Shown here: positions 36,081 through 45,523 of the stretch, piece after piece | Layout of the letters: the number at the start of each line of letters is the position of its first letter | Numbering within the stretch: the first letter of the stretch is position 1 | Origin: CAVDHB01 sp963608705 | GTDB lineage: Bacteria; Bacteroidota; Bacteroidia; Bacteroidales; Bacteroidaceae | Assembly (NCBI GenBank): GCA_963608705.1 | Contig: CAVDHB010000002.1 | Span: forward strand, 1 to 57,037 | DNA length: 57,037 nt | Reading direction: 5' to 3' | Translations under genes and position numbers: made by a program | Notes under the pieces: generated by a model | Databases searched by the model: none | What the model saw: only the letters and a program-made list of their open reading frames with translations | What the model was told of the DNA's origin: nothing

Positions 36081-37259
36081 TTATTTCGCTTCCAACGCCT
36101 GTTTAATATCCTCGAACAAATCGTCCACGTCTTCCAGTCCCACGGAGAGACGGATAGTAGTGTCTAACACATCCATCGCTTTACGTTGAGAACCAGAGAA
36201 CGGGCCGAAGATGGTGCTGGCGGGATGTATAGCCAAGGTCTTGTTGTCAAAGAGATTCGTAGCCCGGCGTATGAGTTTCAAGTGGTTGATGAAGTTCCAG
36301 CAAGCCTCCTTGCTCTCCAAGTCTATCGTCATCATGGCACCGGCTGTCTTGCCGAACTGCTTCCGAGCCAGTTCATAGAACGGATTGTCTTCCAGTCCCA
36401 CATAGTTCACCCGCTTGATTTGCGGCAAAGTACGAAGCTTGCGAGCTAATTGAATCGTGTTAGCCGACTCTACCCGATAGCGTGCGTCCAGCGTCTCCAA
36501 TCCGATAGTCTGCATATAGGCCACATGAGGAGTCATATACGCGCCTAAGTTGAACAACAGTTCCTGGTGCATACGGCGAGTGAAAGCAGGGAAGTTCCCG
36601 TAATCAATAATCACTCCGCCAAGAGTGGTAGCACCGCCGGAAAGGTACTTCGTGCTGGAGAGTATCTCGATGTCCACCCCCAAGTCTTTGGCCGAGAACT
36701 CCGTGAACGGAATCACCGTGGTGTCCGCAATCAACGGAATATGATGGGCGTGCGCAATTTCAGAAAGAGCCTGCAAATCGGCCACCTCCAACTGCGGATT
36801 AGTGATAATCTCCAAGTAAATACAGCACGTGTTATCGTCTATCGCTTTCTCCACTTCCTCTACATTGGTCAAGTCACACAAGTTCGCCCCAACGCCCAAG
36901 CGTCCGAACGTATTGACCAAGAGAGAATACGTATTGCCAAACAAATGGCGGGAAGAAAGAATGTTCTTCCCAGTCTCGGCCACCGCAATCAAGCTGTTAC
37001 TGATAGCGGCCATGCCCGAAGAAAGCGCAACCACATCCTTGGCGTCCGTCAACGCCTTTATTTTGTCCTCGAAATAAGTGACGGTAGGATTTGTCACACG
37101 GGAATAGTCCGGAGCGTCAATCCTTCCGCAAAAAGCGTCCGCCATCTCTTTGGCGTTGTCAAACTCGTAAGCCGCGGTATGGTACACGGGCATACTGAGT
37201 GAATTATACGCATCGCGCCGCTTGAAAGGCGTATCTATCGCTAAGGTCTGTTTTTTCAT
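36081..37259 (-). CDS. Cys/Met metabolism PLP-dependent enzyme (methionine gamma-lyase / cystathionine gamma-synthase family)
   Basis: 392 residues from the ATG at 37259 (MKKQTLAIDTPFKRRD). PLP motifs: AISNSLIAVAETGKN, then ILSSTKYLSGGATTLGG with the Schiff-base lysine. The longer frame reaching 37652 crosses the promoter and array C and overlaps nhaA, so it is rejected. Exact reaction (gamma-elimination or O-acetylhomoserine sulfhydrylation) is not decidable here. Operon with the MalY-type gene. Confidence 0.88.
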   Translation of the reverse strand: MKKQTLAIDTPFKRRDAYNSLSMPVYHTAAYEFDNAKEMADAFCGRIDAPDYSRVTNPTVTYFEDKIKALTDAKDVVALSSGMAAISNSLIAVAETGKNILSSRHLFGNTYSLLVNTFGRLGVGANLCDLTNVEEVEKAIDDNTCCIYLEIITNPQLEVADLQALSEIAHAHHIPLIADTTVIPFTEFSAKDLGVDIEILSSTKYLSGGATTLGGVIIDYGNFPAFTRRMHQELLFNLGAYMTPHVAYMQTIGLETLDARYRVESANTIQLARKLRTLPQIKRVNYVGLEDNPFYELARKQFGKTAGAMMTIDLESKEACWNFINHLKLIRRATNLFDNKTLAIHPASTIFGPFSGSQRKAMDVLDTTIRLSVGLEDVDDLFEDIKQALEAK

Positions 37260-37284
37260 TTTATACGATCGTTTGTTTGGGTTG

Positions 37285-37292
37285 CAAAGATA
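37285..37292 (-). promoter_or_regulatory. -7 box (TATCTTTG) of the sulfur amino-acid operon
   Basis: TATCTTTG lies 26 bp before the ATG at 37259; no good -33. Confidence 0.45.
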
Positions 37293-37407
37293 ATGCAAAT
37301 CGAATGCAGAAAAGCAAGCTTGCTTGCTCTTTATGCTGAGATGCAGCTTATCTTCTGCAAAAGTAGTAATTTCTCTGTTCATTGCCATAAGAAACAGAGA
37401 TAAAAAC

Positions 37408-37502
37408 ACGGTGAGTTTCGCAGTGTAACTCACCGCACGGCAAAAATTATACGGTGAGTTACAAAAATTGTACGGTGAGATACGAGATGCCATCCACCGT
37501 GT
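37408..37502. repeat. 22-bp-period array C, locus 2
   Basis: ACGGTGAG-type units at 37408, 37451 and 37472 (forward), 37428 (inverted) and a partial inverted CACCGT at 37495. Same unit as at 19843-19941. It fills the space between two divergent promoters (37292 minus, 37509 plus). Confidence 0.75.
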
Positions 37503-37508
37503 TTTAGA

Positions 37509-37540
37509 TTTGTCCATACAAAGTAAAAGCGTTATCTTTG
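37509..37540 (+). promoter_or_regulatory. Promoter of nhaA
   Basis: TTTG, 20 bp, TATCTTTG, ending 8 bp before the nhaA ATG: a leader of only a few bases. Confidence 0.65.
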
Positions 37541-37548
37541 CAATTATT

Positions 37549-38862
37549 ATGAAGAAACGACTGAAACGACATATCATCGCTCCTTTGCAGGAGTTCTTGG
37601 AGCAGGAACGAGCCGGAGGCATCGTGTTAGGCATCAGCGTCATCGTGGCCATGCTGCTCGCTAATTCTCCACTGTCGGGAGACTATTTCCACCTGTTGGA
37701 ATCCAAGTTCGGTTTCTCTCTGAACGGAGAACCGTTCCTCACCTACGACATGCACCATTGGATTAATGACGGACTCATGTCCCTCTTTTTCTTCTTGGTA
37801 GGGCTGGAGCTGAAACGGGAATTCATCGCAGGGGAACTCTCCTCTTTCCGCAAAGCCTTGCTCCCGTTGCTTACGGCCTTGGGAGGAATGGCCGTACCAG
37901 CCGTGGTCTTCCATCTTTTTAATCCCGACATGCCAGAGTCTGCCGGATGGGGCATCCCGATGGCGACGGATATAGCCTTTGCCGTGGGTGTGTTGTATAT
38001 GGTGGGCGACAAAGTACCTCCTTCTTTCAAGATATTCCTGTTGGCCTTGGCCATCTTCGACGACTTGGGAGCGGTCATCGTCATCGCCCTGTTCTACACT
38101 TCGTCCATCTCTTGGGGCTTCTTGCTGACAGGACTCTGCTTCGCACTCTGTATGTGGATGGCCAAACGCTTTCATGTGCAAAATGTGGTGTTCTACGCCA
38201 TTGTGGGCATCTGCGGCGTGTGGATTCCTTTCTTGCTTTCCGGGGTACACGCTACCATCGGGGCGGTACTGGCCGCTTTCATGATTCCGGCCAACGCCCG
38301 GCAACAAGCCACAGACTATTTTGGCGAAATAAAAGACGGCATGAAGCAGTTCGGAGAGATGGAACAGGAAAACAAGGGACTGCTCACAGACGACCAGCTG
38401 CACATCATGACGAGAATCAAGAACGATATAGTGGCTTCCACACCTCCCTTGCAGCGGTTGGAACACGGACTGCATCCCTTCGTGACGTTCATAGTCCTGC
38501 CCATCTTCGCACTGGCCAACGCAGGACTTGATTTCCGGCTGATGGATGTATCCACATGGCACGGCCCTGGACTTATCACAGGAGTGGCCGCCGGACTGTT
38601 AGTGGGAAAAGTCGTCGGCATTGCCGGAGTGCTGAGTATGGCGGTTCACCTGCGTATAGCCCCCATGCCTGAAGGACTTCACACCCGACATCTATGGGGA
38701 TTAGGATTCCTTGGGTCTATCGGCTTCACGATGTCTTTGTTCGTCACCTCCTTGGCTTATACAGACACAGCCTTGCAAGAGCAGGCGAAGATAGGCATCT
38801 TCGCCGCTTCTATCATAGGCGGTGTATGTGCTTATCTTGTGTTGGCGAAAGGGAAAAAGTAG
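37549..38862 (+). CDS. nhaA: Na+/H+ antiporter NhaA
   Basis: 437 residues from the ATG at 37549; a longer frame from 37468 would include the promoter. About 11-12 membrane spans. FFFLVGLELKREFIAGEL and the ion-binding pair in LALAIFDDLGAVIVIALF (adjacent Asp residues) are NhaA hallmarks. Exports Na+ in exchange for H+ at alkaline pH. The TAG stop codon is the first part of palindrome copy 3. Confidence 0.96.
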   Translation: MKKRLKRHIIAPLQEFLEQERAGGIVLGISVIVAMLLANSPLSGDYFHLLESKFGFSLNGEPFLTYDMHHWINDGLMSLFFFLVGLELKREFIAGELSSFRKALLPLLTALGGMAVPAVVFHLFNPDMPESAGWGIPMATDIAFAVGVLYMVGDKVPPSFKIFLLALAIFDDLGAVIVIALFYTSSISWGFLLTGLCFALCMWMAKRFHVQNVVFYAIVGICGVWIPFLLSGVHATIGAVLAAFMIPANARQQATDYFGEIKDGMKQFGEMEQENKGLLTDDQLHIMTRIKNDIVASTPPLQRLEHGLHPFVTFIVLPIFALANAGLDFRLMDVSTWHGPGLITGVAAGLLVGKVVGIAGVLSMAVHLRIAPMPEGLHTRHLWGLGFLGSIGFTMSLFVTSLAYTDTALQEQAKIGIFAASIIGGVCAYLVLAKGKK

Positions 38863-38886
38863 AGACGCGATGAATCGCGTCTCCAC
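38859..38886. repeat. Dispersed palindrome family A, copy 3
   Basis: GTAGAGACGCGAT / ATCGCGTCTCCAC, loop GA. It overlaps the nhaA stop codon TAG (38860-38862) and could also end the transcript. Confidence 0.85.
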
Positions 38887-38929
38887 TTTCATCAATGGTA
38901 AATCCATATTTTTAAAGCACTAAGCAAAT

Positions 38930-38956
38930 CGGAGACGCGATAAATCGCGTCTCTAC
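38930..38956. repeat. Dispersed palindrome family A, copy 4
   Basis: Arms GAGACGCGAT/ATCGCGTCTC, loop AA, 73 bp after copy 3, between convergent nhaA and GH31. Confidence 0.85.
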
Positions 38957-38979
38957 TACACAGTGAAAAAAGGCACACC

Positions 38980-41900
38980 CTATTTATTCACTCTAAGAAA
39001 CTTGTCAACCAGCATAAAATCCTTGGGCTGTAAATTATACTTCCAGTCCTTTCTTGCCTTGAACTTGATAAGGAACAATCCTTGTGAGCCTTCCAGGTAC
39101 TTCTGCTCACCTACATTCACGAAGGTAGGATACAAGACTTTCTCCCCGTTTGTATGCAGCCGGTCTTTGGTCAGGTTCTCCATCTGGAGCGTATGGAGCG
39201 GCTGTATCCCTGTGAACTCTAACGCCTCCGCATCATAAGGCAACGCAAAGCTCAAGGCATTCACAGAAACCAAGTTCTCTCCTTTCACAAGCAGTGTGAC
39301 GGTCTCTCCCGCCTTGTAGACTTTCTTCTCGGGAACCACAGCCAACTTACCGCTTACACGAGGGATGTCCTTACTTCCTACTCCGCTCTTCAGACGAGTG
39401 GCCACCACAGAGATGTCATAAGCGTCTATCACTCCATTCCGGTTGATATCACCCCCTGAGACATACCCTTCAAAGTCCTTGTCGCCCTTGCGCAAGCCGG
39501 TATAGTTCATATAGGAAGTGAAGTCGTTCTCATCCACTTTACGGTCATTGTTAATATCTCCGGGAATGGAAACCTTCGAGCCTGGCACCTTGAAGACGTA
39601 AAGTTCCCTTCCAGAGCCAAATCCTCCGACGGTACTGTCAGCCTCTATCTTAAGATAGCCGGCTTCCGGATGCTCCTTGAAGACAAACTCTTTGGTCTCA
39701 TTGCTGCGTTTCCAATTGAAAGAACCCGCCAACGTCCAGTTTTCACCATCCATTCCGTAGTACACACGTCCCTTCAACAAAGTGCCGTTTCCTGCGTTCT
39801 GCCGAGGAACATAACGCAACTTGTCAAGTGTCGCGATGGCATGGAGATTGATGACACCCGTAAACGGAGTCGCTTTCTTCGTATAGTCCGTATGCCACAG
39901 GTTTTTCTCGTTAAAGTCAAACATATTGTCAAAACCTTCTCCATCCTGGTTCGCCACGGAAGTCTTTCCGCTGAGTCCGTGCAAAGCGTGTTCCAACGGA
40001 TTCGTAGCGGTTTTGCCTTTAAGTTCCGTCCATGCTGACACTCCGTCCTTGTTCACCGCCCTCACTTTGAGCGCATATTCCGTAGAAGGTTTCAAATCCT
40101 CCAACGGCAATTGCAGGTTGCGAATCGTGGAGTAGCACATTCCCTGGAACTCAATCTCATAATAATCGGCGTTCTCCACCTTGTTCCAAGTCGGCACCAG
40201 CATGAAAGCCTTGTTATTGCCAGCGTCGGCAAACGAAACCTGCGGCGCTTGCAAACTCCCCTGATGACTTCTCGTCTTGTCGGCGGGATTGTACACGAAT
40301 CCGTCAATGGTGACGTGAACCGCCTCCTTCGTCACATCCGACGAAGCCAGCTTAATATACAGCAAAGGAGTCTTCGTGATATGTTTCGAGGCAAACGCAG
40401 AACCCGGAGTCGCGAAACGATTCAGCTCAGGATCCTCGTCATAGTACATGACATTCTCCCCCTTCTCCAGTTCCGCCACGGAAGAGACTTCCGCAAGACT
40501 CACGGAGCGTCCTCCTACCTTTGCCTTCACTTTCTTAGGACGGGCGGTAAGATTCACCCTCAATTCGGTCGTTTTTTCTTTCAAGAATCCCTCGTAGTCT
40601 CCCTGGGAAGGATCGATGGAAAGCGTGACTTTCCCTTTTTCCGCCTTTGAGCTTATCTTTGTCGTCACAAAGTGGCCGTAGAGATACTGCTGGGTCTTGC
40701 CATCATCATCGTAAAGCGTATAAGAGGAAGCACCGTCCGGGTAAAACTCCACGATACGTTTCCGACAATCTTCCAACGAAGGATTGTTATGGGGATTCGA
40801 CAACGGGATGATAGCTCCACTCTTCACAAACACAGGAAGCTTCCACAGCGGAGCGGAGAAATTATTCAAGATGCGTCCTCCCTCATACATATCCCCGGAG
40901 AAGTAATCAATCCACTTTCCCTGCGGTAAATAAATGCCGTCCCGTATGTCATCGCCCTCCTTGCTCATGGCCGTGTTCTTATAGACTGGAGCCACCAGGA
41001 AGGAAGGACCGCACAGGAACTGATAACGAGTGGCGGCAGAATAGGTATAGTCCGAAGGATAGTCCAGGAACATCGCCCTCATCAGAGGCTTTCCGCTCAC
41101 GGCTTCATGCGCCGCCGTATATAAATAAGGCATCAGCTCTGACTTCAGTTTCAGATACCAGCGGTTAATGGAAGTGGCCGGTTCACCCAATATATGAGGA
41201 TACTTAGGCGTGGAGCCCCATCCGTCCATGTTCAAGCCCATCGGCGTAAAGGTCTTCCATTGGTACTCACGCACATTCACCGGCACGTTTTTCCCTCCGA
41301 AGATGCCGTCCAAGTCCGAAGTGATGTTACTCATCCCGGATAATCCGGCTCCGATGAAGGTGGGTATATGAAAACGAATATATTCCCACTCACCGCCCGT
41401 CTGGTCTCCAGACCAGATAGAGGCGTAGCGCTGCGTGCCAGCCCAACCGTCCAGCGAAATGATGAACGGACGCGCGTTATTTCCATAGTAAGGCATAATC
41501 GCCGCCGCATCCGACACTCCGTTCAACCCGAAGGAATAACCGTCGCCAACCCAGGCCACGTCCGTCTTCAGCACCCTTACGCCCGCAGTGCCCACTTCTT
41601 TCACGATATCACGTTGCAAGAGGGCTTCCACACCGGCTCTGGGATGCAGTGCCGATTGTGTCCACAGTCCGATTTCCACTCCTTTACTATGCGCATAGTC
41701 TCCGAACGACTTCAGATTGCGGATATTTCCGTCCAACGTGGAATCCTGCCCGTAGCCGGCTCCGTAACCGTCATTCGGAAGGAACCAGCCCAAAGGCATA
41801 TCATGCGCGGCATAACGGTCTATCGCCGCACGGGCAGAGAACTGGTAGTTCTTTTTCTCTCCGTTCAAGGACTCCTTCACGCCTCCATTATTCGTCTGGC

Positions 41901-42843
41901 TTTCCTTGTATCGCTTTCCGTCTTCAAAGAGAATCCCCTTGCCCGTAGTGTCTTCTTTCCAATAGTCACGGTTATACGCATTCAAATGTCCCTCATAGAA
42001 ACCGAACTTCGGCAACAGGACAGGATGGCCAGTCAGCTGATAATAATCATTCAAAAGAGCTGTCGGCTCTTTGTCCACCATGAAAAACACATCCAAATAG
42101 TCCGTGTCGTGTGACAAACTCACGATGTCTTTGTTCGTCGCGCCAAAATCATACAGACCGGGCTTGAAGGTGTACCATAAAAGGCCATAGCCTCCCGTAG
42201 ACCAATAGAAAGGGTTCGGGGAAGCTACTCCCCCATCCACCCAGTTGTTCGTATTGACAATTTCAATCTTTTCTCCCCGGTGAGAGAAACGACCGTTCTG
42301 CACTCCACCTCCGTAGAAATACTCTTGTGGAGTCATCCTGAGTGAGAGCGTCACTTTACGCGGAGTGATGTCCACAGGCAACGCCTGTTCCACCACCTTC
42401 TTTCCGGTACGCAAATCCGTAATCGAAAGCAACCCAGAAGTCTTGTCCACACACGCCTGAATAGCCGAAGTCGTTATGCTCACCTTCGCCTTGTCTTCTT
42501 GCAGTTCCAGCTTATCGAGCGGTTTCCGGGGATTGTCCGTCAAGATTTCAGCCATGGGCTTGGCTTCAGGCGATTTCATCACGCCGCCGTGGTCGTTACG
42601 GTACAGGCGGAATATATTATCCCCATAGAAATCCAAGGCTATCCGCTTCTCATTCGCCAACACCACTTCTACGGTCGTCTTATTTAACTTATAAGCTGCT
42701 CCGGCTGTCTTGATTTCGGCTTGCGCCGGAGAAAAAGACGAGACACTGCCATAAGCTTCCACGGAAGCCGCCAAGGCAGACACGGAAATAATGGCACAAG
42801 CTGCCATCTGATTTGCATAAGACCTATGCGTTCTTTTTTTCAT
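38980..42843 (-). CDS. Large modular GH31 glycosidase with dockerin-like and cohesin-like C-terminus
   Basis: 1287 residues. Signal-like N-terminus (MAACAIISVSALAASVEA), GH31 N-terminal sandwich, (beta/alpha)8 barrel with nucleophile motif LKTDVAWVGDGYSF (near 430) and acid/base motif SGDQTGGEW (near 485), then C-terminal sheets, an FN3-like module (PTWNKVENADYYEIEF, near 920), a discoidin/CBM32-like module (near 1000-1110), two dockerin-type calcium loops (GDINNDRKVDENDF, GDINRNGVIDAYDI) and a final cohesin-like strand module (YKAGETVTLLVKGENLVSVN). The TDVAWVG motif recalls GH31 alpha-N-acetylgalactosaminidases (GH31_18) rather than alpha-glucosidases; this subfamily call is inference. Probably attacks host or dietary glycans. 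Confidence 0.85.
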   Translation of the reverse strand: MKKRTHRSYANQMAACAIISVSALAASVEAYGSVSSFSPAQAEIKTAGAAYKLNKTTVEVVLANEKRIALDFYGDNIFRLYRNDHGGVMKSPEAKPMAEILTDNPRKPLDKLELQEDKAKVSITTSAIQACVDKTSGLLSITDLRTGKKVVEQALPVDITPRKVTLSLRMTPQEYFYGGGVQNGRFSHRGEKIEIVNTNNWVDGGVASPNPFYWSTGGYGLLWYTFKPGLYDFGATNKDIVSLSHDTDYLDVFFMVDKEPTALLNDYYQLTGHPVLLPKFGFYEGHLNAYNRDYWKEDTTGKGILFEDGKRYKESQTNNGGVKESLNGEKKNYQFSARAAIDRYAAHDMPLGWFLPNDGYGAGYGQDSTLDGNIRNLKSFGDYAHSKGVEIGLWTQSALHPRAGVEALLQRDIVKEVGTAGVRVLKTDVAWVGDGYSFGLNGVSDAAAIMPYYGNNARPFIISLDGWAGTQRYASIWSGDQTGGEWEYIRFHIPTFIGAGLSGMSNITSDLDGIFGGKNVPVNVREYQWKTFTPMGLNMDGWGSTPKYPHILGEPATSINRWYLKLKSELMPYLYTAAHEAVSGKPLMRAMFLDYPSDYTYSAATRYQFLCGPSFLVAPVYKNTAMSKEGDDIRDGIYLPQGKWIDYFSGDMYEGGRILNNFSAPLWKLPVFVKSGAIIPLSNPHNNPSLEDCRKRIVEFYPDGASSYTLYDDDGKTQQYLYGHFVTTKISSKAEKGKVTLSIDPSQGDYEGFLKEKTTELRVNLTARPKKVKAKVGGRSVSLAEVSSVAELEKGENVMYYDEDPELNRFATPGSAFASKHITKTPLLYIKLASSDVTKEAVHVTIDGFVYNPADKTRSHQGSLQAPQVSFADAGNNKAFMLVPTWNKVENADYYEIEFQGMCYSTIRNLQLPLEDLKPSTEYALKVRAVNKDGVSAWTELKGKTATNPLEHALHGLSGKTSVANQDGEGFDNMFDFNEKNLWHTDYTKKATPFTGVINLHAIATLDKLRYVPRQNAGNGTLLKGRVYYGMDGENWTLAGSFNWKRSNETKEFVFKEHPEAGYLKIEADSTVGGFGSGRELYVFKVPGSKVSIPGDINNDRKVDENDFTSYMNYTGLRKGDKDFEGYVSGGDINRNGVIDAYDISVVATRLKSGVGSKDIPRVSGKLAVVPEKKVYKAGETVTLLVKGENLVSVNALSFALPYDAEALEFTGIQPLHTLQMENLTKDRLHTNGEKVLYPTFVNVGEQKYLEGSQGLFLIKFKARKDWKYNLQPKDFMLVDKFLRVNK

Positions 42844-42876
42844 GACACTCTATTTACAGTGATTGATTATTGGACG

Positions 42877-42884
42877 CAAATATA
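42877..42884 (-). promoter_or_regulatory. -7 box (TATATTTG) of GH31 gene
   Basis: Lies 34 bp before the ATG at 42843; -33 not evident. GH31 is therefore probably transcribed separately from the receptor upstream. Confidence 0.45.
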
Positions 42885-42953
42885 ACAAATCTATTTCATT
42901 AAAGCGATTTTTCTATCTTATTTTATAGGATATAAACAGAGGAGACAACAATA

Positions 42954-45281
42954 TCACATTCTCGATTTCGCCTCATTTCCTGCTCCTTCGCCCTTGTATT
43001 GGCTCTTCGTCATATTGAACTTGTAGCGAAGCGTCAGCATGACATTACGAGTGCCGTACCAACTATCCTGGTGCAACTGCATCTTGGGGTTGTAGAGCAT
43101 ACCGCTGTCCTTCGCTTTCAGCAAGTCGTTTCCCTTCACTTCCACGATGAGGCGGTCTTGCAGCCATGACTTGCTAAGCCCCACGTTCAGTTCATACCGT
43201 TCCTTGGTAATACGGTAATTCGTGGCGTGACCTTTACTTTGGAAGTTGAAATCCGCATTGAATGTACAATGGAAAGGAAGGGTTATCATATTCTTCACAC
43301 CGGCGAAGAACACGGGGTCATTCAACGTGTAGTTTCCCAAATGTGTCTGTAATTTAAGCCATTGCTTCACCATTCCCGCGGAGAATACAGGTGTCCATAT
43401 TCCAAACCGGGGACTGGCACTGAGGTACATCGTCATGGATTTTATGCTATGCTGGTTCTTATGATTCACGACCGTCACAGCCTCGTTGCTCTCACTTTGG
43501 TCTGCCCAGTAGATGATGGCGTTCCGGGAGTCTTTATAGTTCACCATAAACTGCAGTATGCGCCACATTCCACTCCATTCCACCGTATGAGTCAACGCAT
43601 TCTTCAATAAAGGATTACCCGTTTGCAGGGTGAAACGGTTCAGATACGTCACATTGTTTGACAGTTGTTCATAAGTCGGACGCTCCGTCTTCACGGAATA
43701 ACTAAGTTGTGTCATCACGTTTCCGAGGCGAGTACCCAATGATAAATAAGGGAACACATTATGATACGTGCGGCTTTGGGAAGGTTGATGTATCCCGTCC
43801 GCATAGTAGTCGAATTTCACGTATTCATAACGGACTCCCGCAGACACCTGGCCAATGGGAGTCAGGCATCCATACTCCACAAACGGACTGTACGTCTGCT
43901 CTTTCAACCGGCTGTCCGTATTTGCTATCAAGTCAGTACGGTTGATGGCGTAGTCATCCGTCCGGTTCGTGTGTACATACTCCGCTCCGTATTTCACATT
44001 CCCTTTTCCAAGAGGAGTAGAAAGTACCAACTTCAACGCCACCATTTGGTTGTCCACCCTGTTGTCCGCCTCGATATCACGTGACTCATGCGACACAGCC
44101 TTCTCGTTATAGGTGTCATGCTCTTTCCGTTTATCGAAATAAAGGTCGGAGTTAAACTCTATGGCCGTTTTCCCCCACTTTCCGTTATAGTACATATTCA
44201 GCAAATGCGAGGGACTGTCGGCATTGGACGACACATTAGACGTGCTAATCTTGTCATAAGAAAGTCCGTTTGCCAGAATCTCACTTTCCACCGTTCCGAC
44301 GCGTTTCCGGAAAGGGGTAGCGGTCAAGGTGTATCTTGCCCCGAAAGAGTTTGCGGGGTCAATGTCATAACTGAATCCGCCTGTAACTTCATGCTGCTCC
44401 GTCGAAGTACGATGCTTGTCCTCATTATGCTGTTTCCATAGCACGTCCACTTGCGTAGTCTGGTCATAGAAAGAATGTTGTACTCTGTTCGTATGAGTAT
44501 ATTTATACTCCGCAAACAAGTTCAGCCCGTTCTTCCTGTAATTCAATCCTATCTGTTGGTCCGTATTGTGATAGTCATTGTAGGAATAGTTTGAGGAAAG
44601 AGAAACTCCCATGCCCTCTCCCTTCATTCGCATCGTCTTGATTTTAATCACTGCGTTTACAGCCGCATCATAGGAAGAGCCTGGATTCTGGATAATCTCC
44701 ACACTCTTTATATCCGAGGATTTCAGATTCTCCAACTCTTCCACGTTATACAACTTACGATTATTGATATAAATCACCGTGTTTCCCTTCCCGAACACTT
44801 CAAAACCCTCTTTTTTCTTGACAATACCCGGTACATATCCTAACACATCGGTCGCCGTACCCAATTTCCCAAAGGCTGTTCCCGCCACATTCACCAAGGT
44901 GCCTTCATTGGTCTTCTTGTAAGTTTGTGAACCCTTTACTACTATTTCCTTGATTTCATTTCCACTGTCCTCCATCGTCACCGTCACAAATTCCTTTTGA
45001 GAGGGCACTTTGTGAAACACTGTACGGAAACCGATGCAAGAGAACTTGAGAATCCCTTCTTTCGCATCAGTGTCAAATGAGAACGTACCATCCTCCTTCG
45101 ATACCGCTCCCCTTTCAAAAACCGAATCCTTTTCAGCGAGCCACATCACATTCACGAAAGGAACCGGAAGTCCGTTCTTGTCCACCACCTTTCCCGTGAG
45201 TCCTTGTGCAAACACATTAATAGTCATGACGCTCAAAAGCGTTCCGAAAATCATTTTACCCTTAGCTGTCCTAAACATCAC
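42954..45281 (-). CDS. TonB-dependent outer-membrane beta-barrel protein (OMP_b-brl_3 type)
   Basis: 775 residues with a signal peptide (LLSVMTINVFAQ), a carboxypeptidase-D regulatory-like domain (GLTGKVVDKNGLPVPFVNV), a plug (VLGYVPGIVKKKEG ... VIYINNRKL ... IKSVEIIQNPG) and a long barrel. Belongs to the outer-membrane beta-barrel family related to TonB receptors that often take up peptides, iron or unknown ligands. Four phased GTTCACA motifs lie upstream of its -7 box, next to a gene for a TPR/HTH regulator. Confidence 0.87.
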   Translation of the reverse strand: MMFRTAKGKMIFGTLLSVMTINVFAQGLTGKVVDKNGLPVPFVNVMWLAEKDSVFERGAVSKEDGTFSFDTDAKEGILKFSCIGFRTVFHKVPSQKEFVTVTMEDSGNEIKEIVVKGSQTYKKTNEGTLVNVAGTAFGKLGTATDVLGYVPGIVKKKEGFEVFGKGNTVIYINNRKLYNVEELENLKSSDIKSVEIIQNPGSSYDAAVNAVIKIKTMRMKGEGMGVSLSSNYSYNDYHNTDQQIGLNYRKNGLNLFAEYKYTHTNRVQHSFYDQTTQVDVLWKQHNEDKHRTSTEQHEVTGGFSYDIDPANSFGARYTLTATPFRKRVGTVESEILANGLSYDKISTSNVSSNADSPSHLLNMYYNGKWGKTAIEFNSDLYFDKRKEHDTYNEKAVSHESRDIEADNRVDNQMVALKLVLSTPLGKGNVKYGAEYVHTNRTDDYAINRTDLIANTDSRLKEQTYSPFVEYGCLTPIGQVSAGVRYEYVKFDYYADGIHQPSQSRTYHNVFPYLSLGTRLGNVMTQLSYSVKTERPTYEQLSNNVTYLNRFTLQTGNPLLKNALTHTVEWSGMWRILQFMVNYKDSRNAIIYWADQSESNEAVTVVNHKNQHSIKSMTMYLSASPRFGIWTPVFSAGMVKQWLKLQTHLGNYTLNDPVFFAGVKNMITLPFHCTFNADFNFQSKGHATNYRITKERYELNVGLSKSWLQDRLIVEVKGNDLLKAKDSGMLYNPKMQLHQDSWYGTRNVMLTLRYKFNMTKSQYKGEGAGNEAKSRM

Positions 45282-45418
45282 TTTTTATTTCTCTTGATTC
45301 TTACTTACACAATCGTAAAATTGCGTTCTATATTTGTTTTATTCGTGCATTAGACGTAATAAAACCTCGGTTTAGTTGCACTTCTACCATTACTTTTGCT
45401 TTTTATTAAATCCGGCGG

Positions 45419-45426
45419 CAAAGGTA
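45419..45426 (-). promoter_or_regulatory. -7 box (TACCTTTG) of receptor gene
   Basis: TACCTTTG lies 138 bp before the ATG, with no -33 TTTG; the GTTCACA iterons begin 33 bp farther upstream, suggesting an activated or repressed promoter. Confidence 0.5.
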
Positions 45427-45458
45427 CAACCTCTGAAAGATTAAAAACGAAAAAAGCA

Positions 45459-45507
45459 GTTCACAAAAAGTTCACAACTTACTCTGTGAGTTCACAGACT
45501 GTTCACG
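45459..45507. promoter_or_regulatory. Four phased GTTCACA iterons
   Basis: GTTCACA at 45459, 45470 and 45490 and GTTCACG at 45501: steps of 11, 20 and 11 bp, so all on one face of the helix. Upstream of the receptor's -7 box. Likely binding sites for a regulator. Confidence 0.6.
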
Positions 45508-45523
45508 GATGATTATAACTCAC

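Noticed and set aside
37260..37652. 131-residue N-terminal extension of the Cys/Met PLP enzyme
   Set aside because: It runs across array C, two promoters and the start of nhaA; the family starts near the ATG at 37259.
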